This document shows positions 27,826 to 36,631 of a stretch of DNA of 64,000 nucleotides, in pieces. How positions within the stretch are numbered: position 1 is the first letter of the stretch; the number at the start of each line of letters is the position of its first letter. The translations under genes and the position numbers were made by a program. The stretch is from CAVUAF01 sp963739375. GTDB taxonomy: Bacteria > Acidobacteriota > Terriglobia > Terriglobales > Acidobacteriaceae. The notes under the pieces were generated by a model, which made no database searches, was not told where the DNA came from, and saw nothing but the letters and a program-made list of their open reading frames with translations. The stretch lies in contig CAVUAF010000019.1 in assembly GCA_963739375.1 (NCBI GenBank), positions 56,132 through 120,131 of the forward strand. The letters run 5' to 3'.

Positions 27826-28673
27826 GGCGCCGTTTCGTAGCTCGGGGTCACGGGGATGAGGAACGAAAACTTGCATCCCATCCCCGGTTCGCTCTCAATC
27901 CAGATTTTGCCACCGTGCGCCTGCACCAGGCGGCGCGCGATAGCCAGTCCCAGGCCGGTCCCGCTGCCCCGGTCTTTGGGGTAGGGCAGGATGCGGAAAT
28001 CCTCGAAAATCTCCTGGTGGAACTCGGGAGCCACGCCCGGCCCCGTGTCGGCGACCGTAACGCGGACCGAGTTGTGCCGCGCCACGGGGCGCGCGCGCCG
28101 CTCCTCGTGCTTCAACGCCACCGCGTCCGTGCGCCGCTCCCAGAAGAACGGCTCCACCGAAATCCACACCGTGCCGCCCTCCGGGGTGAACTTGATCGCG
28201 TTCCCCAGCAAGTTCGACACCACGTGCTGGATCTTCAGCGAGTCCAGCTCAAACGGTTCCAGGTTCGGCGCCGGCAGGAAATAGCAGGCCACGCGCTTTT
28301 CCTGGAAGCGCGGCAACCAGAAGCTGCAAACCTCCGCCAGGCAGGCGCTGATGTCGCCACTCTCGTAGCTCATCTTCACCTTGCCCGTCTCGACCGCGCT
28401 GAATTCGAGGAAATCCTCGACGAACTGCCGCAGCCGCGCGCCCGAGTGCTGCATCTCCTCCAGCACTTTCCGCTGCCGCTCGTTCAGCGGACCTACCCCG
28501 CCGCTCAGCAACAGATCAGTGTAACCGGCCATGACCGCCAGCGGCGTCTTGAGTTCGTGCGCCACCGACGCCAGCGCCACCGACCGCCGCCGAAACTCGT
28601 TCTGCAGCGCGTCTTCGGTGCCTTCGGTGTCCGACAGGCTCTCCGTCTTCAGCGATTCCTCGTCCACGGACAC
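27822..28673 (-). CDS. Sensor histidine kinase
   Basis: A kinase of about 283 residues, partner of the downstream response regulator. The H-box is VAHELKTPLAVMAGYTDLL, the N-box NAIKFTPEGGTVW, and the G boxes DTGPGVAPEFHQEIFEDF and GTGLGLAIARRLVQAHGGKI. No transmembrane helix or sensor domain is visible upstream of the H-box, so it is probably cytosolic or senses through a partner. The start is uncertain. The GTG at 28,673 has GAGGA seven bases upstream; an ATG at 28,862 would add 63 residues of unlike sequence. Confidence 0.88.
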   Translation of the reverse strand: MSVDEESLKTESLSDTEGTEDALQNEFRRRSVALASVAHELKTPLAVMAGYTDLLLSGGVGPLNERQRKVLEEMQHSGARLRQFVEDFLEFSAVETGKVKMSYESGDISACLAEVCSFWLPRFQEKRVACYFLPAPNLEPFELDSLKIQHVVSNLLGNAIKFTPEGGTVWISVEPFFWERRTDAVALKHEERRARPVARHNSVRVTVADTGPGVAPEFHQEIFEDFRILPYPKDRGSGTGLGLAIARRLVQAHGGKIWIESEPGMGCKFSFLIPVTPSYETAP

Positions 28674-29244
28674 GGCCACATCCTCACGCGGGTTACGGGC
28701 ACACCTATACCTGGGCTGGGGAAAGGCTGTTTTGCAACTGCTGCCCGGCAAACGTTCTTCGGATCCGCTTCTCGGGTTGGGGGAAAGGAAACCAGCAGCG
28801 GCGATCGAAGAAATTCCATTCTCCGGCAAAAGTGATGCCAAAGTAAAGGCAAGATTCTGCACATTTGCATAAAATTAATGTCACTCTGTGAAACTTTCCA
28901 CCGACTCTTGATTGACCGTTAAGCAAAATGAGGGGCGCTCCGGACCGGGCCGCCGTCGCTTCCGCGGGTTGGGTCGGCGGAGCCCGGCGCCGGGGAAGCG
29001 TCACAGGAAACCTTCTTCCCAGTGTGAAAACAATTGCATCCTGGAATGCAAACAAGGTTTCATCCGGCAGATCGGAGTTTTTCTGGTGGACCTGCAAATT
29101 CTTGTTTATAATCAGCGAGATAGGTTGTATTGCACAAGTAAGGGAGCGCCCTTGCTGCGACCGGATGTACCCACCGGATTTGGTGCTCCGAGTGCAAACA
29201 TTAGGGTGATTTCCTGCAAAACGTTTCACCAGGGGGTTAATGGC
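28674..29244. promoter_or_regulatory. Divergent regulatory region with repeated TGCAAA motifs
   Basis: This spacer separates the kinase operon from the divergent sigma54 activator. It contains an inverted repeat TTGCAT-N6-ATGCAA at 29,034-29,051. Further TGCAAA motifs lie near 29,093, 29,193 and 29,214, with the reverse form ATTTGCAT near 28,863. TATAAT occurs at 29,107-29,112. These are candidate operator and -10 sites. No clean sigma54 -24/-12 site was found. Confidence 0.4.
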
Positions 29245-30288
29245 ATGGCCGCCAGCAGTCTTGGGTTTTCGTCCGCTGCGGATATCTTGCCGCCGGATGC
29301 CGTCGTTTTCGGGAGCTCGGCGGCGATGCGCGACATCCAGAACAAGCTGGAGCGCGTGGCCGGCGCCAATGTCGCCGTCCTGGTTACCGGCGCCAGCGGC
29401 ACGGGGAAGGAGATCATTGCCACCCTGCTGCACCGTCGCTCGCCGTGGGGGAACGGTCCCTTCGTCAAGGTGAACTGCCCCGCCATCCCCGGCACGCTGA
29501 TGGAGTCGGAGTTGTTCGGGTACGAGAAGGGGGCCTTCACCGGCGCCACCGGCAGCAAGCCGGGGCGCGTTGAAATGGCGCACCGCGGCACCCTCTTCCT
29601 CGACGAAATCGGCGAACTGGAGATGGGCCTCCAGGCCAAGCTGCTGCAATTGCTGCAAGATGGCCAGTTCTGCCGTATCGGCGCGACCGAGGACAAAAAA
29701 GTCGAGGTCCGCCTGGTCTGCTCCACCAATCGCACCCTCGCCGAGGAGATCCAGGCCGGCAGGTTCCGCGAGGACCTCTTCTATCGCATCAACGTGATGA
29801 GCATTCACCTGCCGCTCTTGCGCGAGCGCCAGGAGGACCTGCCGCAGCTCATCGCCTACTTCATTGACGCCTATAACCTGGCCTATGGGCGTCGCGTCCG
29901 CGTCCTCTCCGGTCCCATGCTCCAGACCCTGCAGAAGTATCACTGGCCGGGGAACATCCGCGAACTGGCCAACCTGATGAAGCGCTACGTGATCCTGGGC
30001 ACGGAAGAGGCCATCACCAGCGAACTGGCCACGCGCGAGTCGAGCAGCTTCGACCTCGACTTGCCCATCGACGGCAACATCTCGCTCAAGGCCGTGACCC
30101 GGCGGGCGGTGCGCGACCTGGAACGCAAGATCATCCTCAAGGTGCTCCAGGCCAACAATTGGAATCGGAAGCGCGCGGCGCGCGCCCTCAGCATCAGCTA
30201 TCGCGCCCTGCTCTACAAGATGCGCGATGCCAATCTGCCCGGCGGCCGCGTCCGCTCCGACAGCGAGTTCTACGCCGACGCCAACTGA
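29245..30288 (+). CDS. Standalone sigma54 activator (AAA+ and Fis HTH, no receiver)
   Basis: A 347-residue enhancer-binding protein that opens sigma54 promoters. The AAA+ module starts almost at the N-terminus: Walker A reads GASGTGKE (Ala where Glu is usual), then ELFGYEKGAFTGAT, the sigma54 loop, and LFLDEIGELEMGLQAKLLQ with Walker B. The Fis-type helix-turn-helix NWNRKRAARALSISYRALLY closes the protein. There is no receiver or ligand-binding domain, so control is likely by a PspA-like partner or by expression level. The ATG at 29,245 has AGGGGG eight bases upstream. Confidence 0.9.
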   Translation: MAASSLGFSSAADILPPDAVVFGSSAAMRDIQNKLERVAGANVAVLVTGASGTGKEIIATLLHRRSPWGNGPFVKVNCPAIPGTLMESELFGYEKGAFTGATGSKPGRVEMAHRGTLFLDEIGELEMGLQAKLLQLLQDGQFCRIGATEDKKVEVRLVCSTNRTLAEEIQAGRFREDLFYRINVMSIHLPLLRERQEDLPQLIAYFIDAYNLAYGRRVRVLSGPMLQTLQKYHWPGNIRELANLMKRYVILGTEEAITSELATRESSSFDLDLPIDGNISLKAVTRRAVRDLERKIILKVLQANNWNRKRAARALSISYRALLYKMRDANLPGGRVRSDSEFYADAN

Positions 30289-30321
30289 TCTCCGCACGCT
30301 GCGGGGAATGCGGCCAGGGCC

Positions 30322-31164
<843 letters not shown>

Positions 31165-31220
31165 CTCTCCTCCCATGTACCGATAAAGCTAGCACGAGGC
31201 TACAGTACAATCAGAAATTC

Positions 31221-32093
31221 ATGAGCATGCATGCCCATCGCAAGGCGGCGTCGGACGCGGCGCACCACTACGACGTTGACCTCCCCGCCGCGCCCCTCAC
31301 CCTGGAAGGGGCCAGCGTCCTGCACCAGATGCTGCGCTTCCGCTGGTCCGACTGGCGGAAGCTGGCCGAGTCCGAGCGCACGGCCCTGGCCGCCGAGGCC
31401 GTCGCCGTGCTCGCCCCCGCCGAGCGGGAAGGGAAGTCGGCGCTCTACGCGCTGCTGGGCCACAAGGGCGACCTCATGCTGCTCCACTACCGGGACTCGT
31501 TCGCGGAACTCAAGTCGGTCGAGCTACAACTGGCGCGCCTGGGCCTGGGCGACCTGCTGGAACCCACTTCCTCGTACCTCTCGGTGGTTGAACTGGGGCT
31601 CTACGACGCCAGCGTGAAACTCTACCGCTCGCTGGCCGAGCAGGGGCTGGAACCGCACTCAGCGGAATGGAACGCCGCGGTCGCGGAAAACCTCGAGCGC
31701 CAGCGCGCCGCCATGCAAGTGCGCCTGTTCCCCCAGGTTCCCCCCGCGCGTTATCTCTGCTTTTATCCCATGAGCCGGCGCCGCGGCGACGCCAGGAACT
31801 TCTACACCCTCCCCATCGAAGAGCGCCGCAGGCAGATGGAGGCCCATGGCCTGATCGGCCGCCGCTATGCCGGCAAAGTGCAGCAGATCATCACCGGCTC
31901 CATCGGCTTCGACGACTGGGAGTGGGGCGTCGACCTGTTCGCCGACGATCCCCTGGTCTTCAAGAAGCTGATCTACGAGATGCGCTTCGACGAGGTCAGC
32001 GCCGTCTACGCCGATTTCGGGACCTTTTACGTCGGGGTGCGCGTCCCGGCGGCGAAGCTCGGGGAGCTGCTCAGCGGCGCCCTGCCCAAGTAA
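31221..32093 (+). CDS. hemQ: Coproheme decarboxylase HemQ (chlorite dismutase family)
   Basis: A 290-residue enzyme that decarboxylates coproheme to heme b in the coproporphyrin-dependent heme pathway. It has the family core HYRDSFAELKSVELQLARLG and SYLSVVELGLYD in the first half. The second half has GRRYAGKVQQIITGSIGFDD, just after the probable heme-ligand His in MEAHGLIG. DWEWGVDLFADDP completes the signature. The ATG at 31,221 lacks a strong ribosome site. HemQ rather than true chlorite dismutase is favoured by the KVQQIITGS stretch. Confidence 0.9.
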   Translation: MSMHAHRKAASDAAHHYDVDLPAAPLTLEGASVLHQMLRFRWSDWRKLAESERTALAAEAVAVLAPAEREGKSALYALLGHKGDLMLLHYRDSFAELKSVELQLARLGLGDLLEPTSSYLSVVELGLYDASVKLYRSLAEQGLEPHSAEWNAAVAENLERQRAAMQVRLFPQVPPARYLCFYPMSRRRGDARNFYTLPIEERRRQMEAHGLIGRRYAGKVQQIITGSIGFDDWEWGVDLFADDPLVFKKLIYEMRFDEVSAVYADFGTFYVGVRVPAAKLGELLSGALPK

Positions 32094-32161
32094 CCCGTCC
32101 ATCGGCCCCGCGACTTTCGCTAATTGACGGCTGCGCCCACGGGCAGCTAACCTGTCGGCAC

Positions 32162-32389
32162 ATGTCCGTTAAATCCATCCAACTCGGCCAGGTGTGGCGC
32201 TTCGACGCCACCGGCGAAATCTTCCTCGTCACCAAGCTCTATAACGAAGTCCTCTCGCAGTTCGCGGTGCTGCGCCACGCCGACGCCACCGCCGCCAGCG
32301 GCGACACCACCCGCGTCAAGGTGCAGAAGACGCCCGAAGGCGCCACCCTGCCCGGCTACACCTTCACGCAGGATGCGCAGGACTTCTAG
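32162..32389 (+). CDS. Small conserved-type hypothetical protein
   Basis: A 75-residue protein. The pattern is beta-rich (IQLGQVWRFDATGEIFLVTK, then TRVKVQKTPEGATLPGYTF), with no cysteine or catalytic motif. I do not recognise a function. The start ATG at 32,162 lacks a clear ribosome site. The gene ends 9 bases before dedA-like DNA and may share its transcript. Confidence 0.55.
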   Translation: MSVKSIQLGQVWRFDATGEIFLVTKLYNEVLSQFAVLRHADATAASGDTTRVKVQKTPEGATLPGYTFTQDAQDF

Positions 32390-32398
32390 CGCCGCCTC

Positions 32399-33052
32399 GT
32401 GATCGCGAAAATCATCGCCGCCCTCGCCGGCTTCATCGTCGCCGTCATCTCCACCTCGGGCTATCTGGGGGTGGTGGTCCTGATGGCCATCGAGTCGGCG
32501 TGTATTCCTCTGCCCAGCGAAGTCATCATGCCGTTCAGTGGCTACCTGGTGTACACCGGGCGCTTCAACCTGTGGTGGGTGGCGACCATGGGGGCGCTGG
32601 GCTGCAACGTCGGCTCGGCGCTCGCCTACTGGGTGGGCTACCACGGCGGCCGGCCGCTGGTGGAAAAATACGGCGCCTGGATTCTGCTCAGCCGCCGCGA
32701 ACTCGACTGGACCGACCGCTTCTTCGCCCGCTACGGCGCCATCACCGTCTTCCTGGCGCGCCTGCTCCCGGTGGTTCGCACCTTCATCGCGCTCCCCGCG
32801 GGCGTCGCGCGCATGCCGCAACTCCGCTTCCACATTTACACCTTCGTCGGCTCCTGGCCGTGGTGTCTCGGGCTCGCTTGGGTGGGACTCAAGCTCGGCG
32901 AGCGCTGGGACACCGACCCGCGCCTCAAGACCTGGTTCCACCGCTTCGACGCGCTCATCGCTGCCTTCATCGTCCTGGGGATCGCGTGGTTCGTCTGGTC
33001 GCACTGGCGGCAGCGGGTGGGAGCCAGCGAGGCCCCCAGCTCTAAGCTCTAA
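32399..33052 (+). CDS. DedA-family membrane protein
   Basis: A 217-residue membrane protein of the DedA/VTT family, implicated in flipping polyprenyl or phospholipid carriers and in proton-dependent homeostasis. It shows the re-entrant segment ESACIPLPSEVIMPFSGYL, the GCNVGSALAYWVGYHGGR stretch, and FLARLLPVVRTFIALPAGV with the conserved Arg residues. About five hydrophobic segments are visible. The start is GTG at 32,399. The C-terminus ends at a spacer repeat. Confidence 0.9.
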   Translation: MIAKIIAALAGFIVAVISTSGYLGVVVLMAIESACIPLPSEVIMPFSGYLVYTGRFNLWWVATMGALGCNVGSALAYWVGYHGGRPLVEKYGAWILLSRRELDWTDRFFARYGAITVFLARLLPVVRTFIALPAGVARMPQLRFHIYTFVGSWPWCLGLAWVGLKLGERWDTDPRLKTWFHRFDALIAAFIVLGIAWFVWSHWRQRVGASEAPSSKL

Positions 33053-33148
33053 GCTCCAGGCTTGCGGCTTGAAGCGCTTCGTTCCTTGCAAATCGGCGCT
33101 CAATACGAGAACATAGCCACTTTCTCACCGCGCACTCAAAGGACCCAG

Positions 33149-34543
33149 ATGGCCACTCGCCGTTCTGCACGCAAGCCTTCCGCGGCAAAAAAGAAGAAGC
33201 CGGTTGCCGAAGTCCGGGCGCCACGCGCCAGCGACCACATCGCTCCCGCCAGCGGCAAGCTCGGAGTCATGATTCCCGGCATGGGGGCGGTGGCCACCAC
33301 CTTCGTGGCTGGGGTGGAAGCCATCCGCCGTCGCATCGCCGCTCCCATCGGCTCGCTCACCCAGATGGGCACCATCCGGCTGGGAAAGCGCACCGAGGGC
33401 CGCTCGCCGAAGATCAACGAATTTCTCCCGCTGGCCAAACTCGACGACCTGGTCTTCACCGGCTGGGACATCTTCACCGACAACATGTACGACGCTGCCA
33501 TCAACGCCGGCGTGCTGGAGCGTTCGCTGCTCGACCAGGTGAAGCCGTTTCTGCAGTCCATCAAGCCGCGCAAGGCGGTCTTCAGCCGCGACTACGTCAA
33601 GCGCCTCGATGGGCCCAACGTCAAGAAGGGACACAGCAAGCGCGACCTCGCCGAGCAGGTGCGCGCCGACATTCGCGAGTTCCGCAAGACCAGCGGCGCC
33701 GACCGCCTGGTCATGATCTGGTGCGCCTCCACCGAGATCTATCTCCAGCCCGGCGAAGTCCACCAGTCGCTGAAGTCCTTCGAGCAGGGGCTGGACAAGA
33801 GCCACGCCGACATTTCGCCGTCCATGATCTACGCCTACGCGGCGCTGCAGGAAGGCGTCCCGTTCGCCAACGGCGCCCCCAACCTGACCGTGGACCTGCC
33901 GGTCATGCACGAGCTCTCGCGCCGCCACCAGGCCCCCATCTGCGGCAAGGACTTCAAGACCGGCCAGACCCTGCTCAAGACCGTGCTCGCCCCCGCCTTC
34001 AAGGCGCGCATGCTCGGCCTGGCGGGCTGGTTCTCCACCAACATTCTCGGCAACCGCGACGGCGAGGTGCTCGACGATCCCGGCTCCTTCAAGACCAAGG
34101 AAGAATCCAAGCTGGGGGTGCTGGAGCACATCCTGCAGCCGCAGATATACCCCGAGCTCTACGGCAATATCTTCCACAAGGTGCGCATCAACTATTACCC
34201 GCCGCGCGGCGACAACAAGGAGGGCTGGGACAATATCGACATCTTCGGCTGGCTCGGCTACCCCATGCAGATCAAGGTGGATTTCCTCTGCCGCGATTCC
34301 ATCCTGGCCGCGCCCATCGTGCTGGACCTGGTCCTCTTCCTCGACCTGGCACAGCGCTCCGCCGGCCTGCGCCGCCTCGGCATCCAGGAGTGGCTCAGCT
34401 TCTATTTCAAGTCACCCATGACGGCGCCGGGTCTCTACCCCGAGCACGACCTGTTCATCCAGCTCATGAAGCTGAAGAACACCCTGCGCCACCTGAAGGG
34501 CGAAACCCTCATCACCCACCTGGGTCTGGAGTACTACGACTAG
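33149..34543 (+). CDS. ino1: Inositol-3-phosphate synthase
   Basis: A 464-residue NAD-dependent isomerase that converts glucose 6-phosphate to inositol 3-phosphate. Visible family segments are GVMIPGMGAVATTFVAGVE for NAD binding, KDFKTGQTLLKTVLAP, and STNILGNRDGEVLDDP. The first ~25 residues are basic (KPSAAKKKKPV). The ATG at 33,149 has AAAGGA eight bases upstream and is preferred over an earlier in-frame start. It ends at a hairpin terminator. The product may serve phosphatidylinositol or inositol-based glycolipids. Confidence 0.93.
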   Translation: MATRRSARKPSAAKKKKPVAEVRAPRASDHIAPASGKLGVMIPGMGAVATTFVAGVEAIRRRIAAPIGSLTQMGTIRLGKRTEGRSPKINEFLPLAKLDDLVFTGWDIFTDNMYDAAINAGVLERSLLDQVKPFLQSIKPRKAVFSRDYVKRLDGPNVKKGHSKRDLAEQVRADIREFRKTSGADRLVMIWCASTEIYLQPGEVHQSLKSFEQGLDKSHADISPSMIYAYAALQEGVPFANGAPNLTVDLPVMHELSRRHQAPICGKDFKTGQTLLKTVLAPAFKARMLGLAGWFSTNILGNRDGEVLDDPGSFKTKEESKLGVLEHILQPQIYPELYGNIFHKVRINYYPPRGDNKEGWDNIDIFGWLGYPMQIKVDFLCRDSILAAPIVLDLVLFLDLAQRSAGLRRLGIQEWLSFYFKSPMTAPGLYPEHDLFIQLMKLKNTLRHLKGETLITHLGLEYYD

Positions 34544-34582
34544 GCCCGCGTCCCGGGACGGGCCGCGAATCTGCAAAACAAA

Positions 34583-34606
34583 AAGCCGCGCGTGGCCGCG
34601 CGGCTT
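34583..34606. terminator. Intrinsic terminator between convergent genes
   Basis: A 10-bp perfect stem (AAGCCGCGCG with CGCGCGGCTT, loop TGGC) preceded by an A-run and followed by CGTT. It lies between ino1 and the convergent coiled-coil gene and may serve both. Confidence 0.78.
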
Positions 34607-34623
34607 CGTTACGTTCCGGCGCC

Positions 34624-35166
34624 CTAGTCCAACATCCGCGGCGGCATGCCCGCCTTGCGCGCCTGCTCGCGCAGGTCGTCGAGCTTCTGCTTGGCGGCGT
34701 CCAGCAGCTTCTGCTTGCCGGAGATCTCGTCCTGGAACTTGCGCTCTTCCTCGGCCCACTTCTTTTCGTCGCGCAACTTGTTGCCGATGTCGAAGTACGT
34801 GCCGGAGGCGCGTGTCTTGTAATCGCGTTGCGCGACGTCGAGTTCGCGCTGCAGCTGCGCCACCTCCCGCTTCTGGTTCTCGATGCGCTTGCTCCAGTCC
34901 GCTTCCAGCTTCTGGCGATCTTCGGCCGGGTTCGCGGTGGCGTCCTGGCTGCTGGCGGCGGCTTCTGCGGGCGCCGCCTTCTCGGCCGGCGTCTCCTTCA
35001 TGGTGACGCTGGGAATGTCGTCGTTGGTGTAGACCTTGCTGGCGGTGGCGCGCTTCTCCAGGCGCGCTTTGCGGGCCAGGTCGCCGAGCGGCACCGGCTG
35101 TTGCGCCGCCGCTGCGCCCACCAGGGCTGCCAGCATCAGGCTCAGCAAAATTCGCTTACGGATCAT
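34624..35166 (-). CDS. Exported coiled-coil protein
   Basis: A 180-residue protein with a signal peptide (ILLSLMLAALVGAAAA). An Ala/Pro/Glu linker at about 60-80 leads to a coiled coil (LEADWSKRIENQKREVAQLQ and KQKLLDAAKQKLDDLREQAR) over the last 100 residues. No enzymatic motif is present. It resembles periplasmic coiled-coil proteins of unknown role. GAGGAG lies directly before the ATG at 35,166. Confidence 0.68.
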   Translation of the reverse strand: MIRKRILLSLMLAALVGAAAAQQPVPLGDLARKARLEKRATASKVYTNDDIPSVTMKETPAEKAAPAEAAASSQDATANPAEDRQKLEADWSKRIENQKREVAQLQRELDVAQRDYKTRASGTYFDIGNKLRDEKKWAEEERKFQDEISGKQKLLDAAKQKLDDLREQARKAGMPPRMLD

Positions 35167-35261
35167 GGCTCCTCACGTTACGCCGCCGCGGGACACCTCA
35201 GCGCCACTAGGCGAGCATACTATCGCGTATTTTACTCCGGTTTGGCCCAGTGCCGTTGCCT

Positions 35262-36326
35262 TCAAAGGAACCGCTCCCAGTACCAGCGCAGCAGGGCGTT
35301 CCCGAAGAACCCGGCCAGCAGGGCCATGCTGCCGAGGAAGACGCCAAACGGGACCTGGTGGTGCCGGTACACCAGGGTCGCCGAGCGCCACGCCCGCCGC
35401 CGCGCCACGGCCGCGCTTTCGCGCATGCGATGCATGCGCCGCCGCGTCCGCCGCAGCCACACCACCAGCATGGTCGCGATCCCGAAAATCGAGCCCAGCA
35501 GCGACGCCGCGAACAGCGTGAACACCGTCAGGCTGACCCCGAGAAACGCCCCCACCATGGCCATCAGCTTCACGTCGCCGAGCCCCATGCCGGCGACCCC
35601 GCGCGCCCGCTGATAGGCGAAGCCGGCGCCGTAAAGGAACGACGCTCCCACCGCCGCCCCCAGCGCCGCCTGCCCCAGCGACATCCAGCGCCACGCCTCC
35701 AGCCCCGCCGTCGGCAGCAGCGGCGCGTGCGCCGCCCAGCCCGGCGCCAGCAGCCAGCTGAGCAGGCGCAGTGCCAGGTCGTTCACCGGCACCAGCAGGC
35801 TGAAGGCCAGCCCGCCCGCCAGCCCGGGCAGGGTCAGGGCGTCGGGCAGCAGCTTCCACTCCGCGTCGGTGAAGATGAGCCCCAGCAGCAGGAACGACAG
35901 CAGGCACAGCTTCACCGTCACGAGCGACGCTCCGAAGCGTGCGTAGCCGCCGAAGAAGAGCAGCGCCGTGGTGAGCTCGACCGCGAGGTAGCGCGGCGAA
36001 ATCCGCTTCCGGCATTGCCGGCAGCGGCCGCCCAGCACCAGCCAGCTCACCAGCGGGATGTTGTCAAGGGCGCGGATCGGGGTGCGGCACTGCGGGCACG
36101 CCGAGCGCCCCGCCGCCACCGACATGCTGCGCACCTCGCGCCGCAGCCGCTCGATTTCCGGTCTCAGCACGTCCGCCGTGGGCGGGTCGGCCGCCAGCTC
36201 GCGCTCCAGTTGATCAAGGTCGTCGAGCAGGATGATGCGCCGCGGCATGCGGTAGATGCAGACGTTCAGGAAGCTCCCAAACGCCAGCCCGAAGACGAAG
36301 ATCGCGACGCCGAAGAGTGGGTCCAC
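35262..36326 (-). CDS. pilD: Prepilin peptidase (type IV leader peptidase)
   Basis: A 354-residue membrane aspartyl protease that cleaves and usually N-methylates type IV prepilins or pseudopilins. The aspartates lie in FTDAEWKLLPD and GMGLGDVKLM. The N-terminal loop has the two CxxC pairs, CPQCRTPI and CRQCRKRI. About 45 charged residues (LDDLDQLERELAADPPTADV onwards) are inserted between the first membrane segment and the first CxxC, making this loop longer than usual. No pilin genes are adjacent. Start ATG at 36,326. Confidence 0.92.
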   Translation of the reverse strand: MDPLFGVAIFVFGLAFGSFLNVCIYRMPRRIILLDDLDQLERELAADPPTADVLRPEIERLRREVRSMSVAAGRSACPQCRTPIRALDNIPLVSWLVLGGRCRQCRKRISPRYLAVELTTALLFFGGYARFGASLVTVKLCLLSFLLLGLIFTDAEWKLLPDALTLPGLAGGLAFSLLVPVNDLALRLLSWLLAPGWAAHAPLLPTAGLEAWRWMSLGQAALGAAVGASFLYGAGFAYQRARGVAGMGLGDVKLMAMVGAFLGVSLTVFTLFAASLLGSIFGIATMLVVWLRRTRRRMHRMRESAAVARRRAWRSATLVYRHHQVPFGVFLGSMALLAGFFGNALLRWYWERFL

Positions 36327-36343
36327 GCGAGGCGATTATACGG

Positions 36344-36631
36344 GCGCACCACGAAGGCACGAAGACACGAAGTTCCTTGAGTCATCCTGGGCGGCTCTTG
36401 GAAGTCATCGTGAGCACTCTTGGATGTCATCCTGAGCGAAGCGGCGGTGCAGCCGCCGCGCAGTCGAAGGATCCCTATGGCACCCCGGCGGTGCGGGTTC
36501 AGTAGGGATCCTTCGACTCGCGCTCCCTCTCCCGCGGCGCGGGAACGGTCGCGCTCGCTCAGGATGACGTCCAGTTTGGGGAGCAGCTCTTCTCTGATAG
36601 ACCTTCGTGCCTTCGTGTCTTCGTGGTGCGC
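36344..36631. repeat. Nested inverted-repeat composite element
   Basis: The outer arms are GCGCACCACGAAGGCACGAAG... at 36,344-36,372 and its near-complement at 36,603-36,631 (29 bases, 27 complementary). Inside lies a second inverted pair: a CATCCTGAGCGAAGCGGC...TCGAAGGATCCCTATGG half at about 36,428-36,480 and the reverse half AGGGATCCTTCGACTC...GCTCAGGATGACG to about 36,568. The right outer arm abuts the stop codon of the next gene. No transposase is present. Confidence 0.8.

Noticed and set aside
28674..28862. Upstream ATG start of the histidine kinase at 28,862
   Set aside because: The added 63 residues are unlike kinase sequence and a GTG with GAGGA spacing exists at 28,673.
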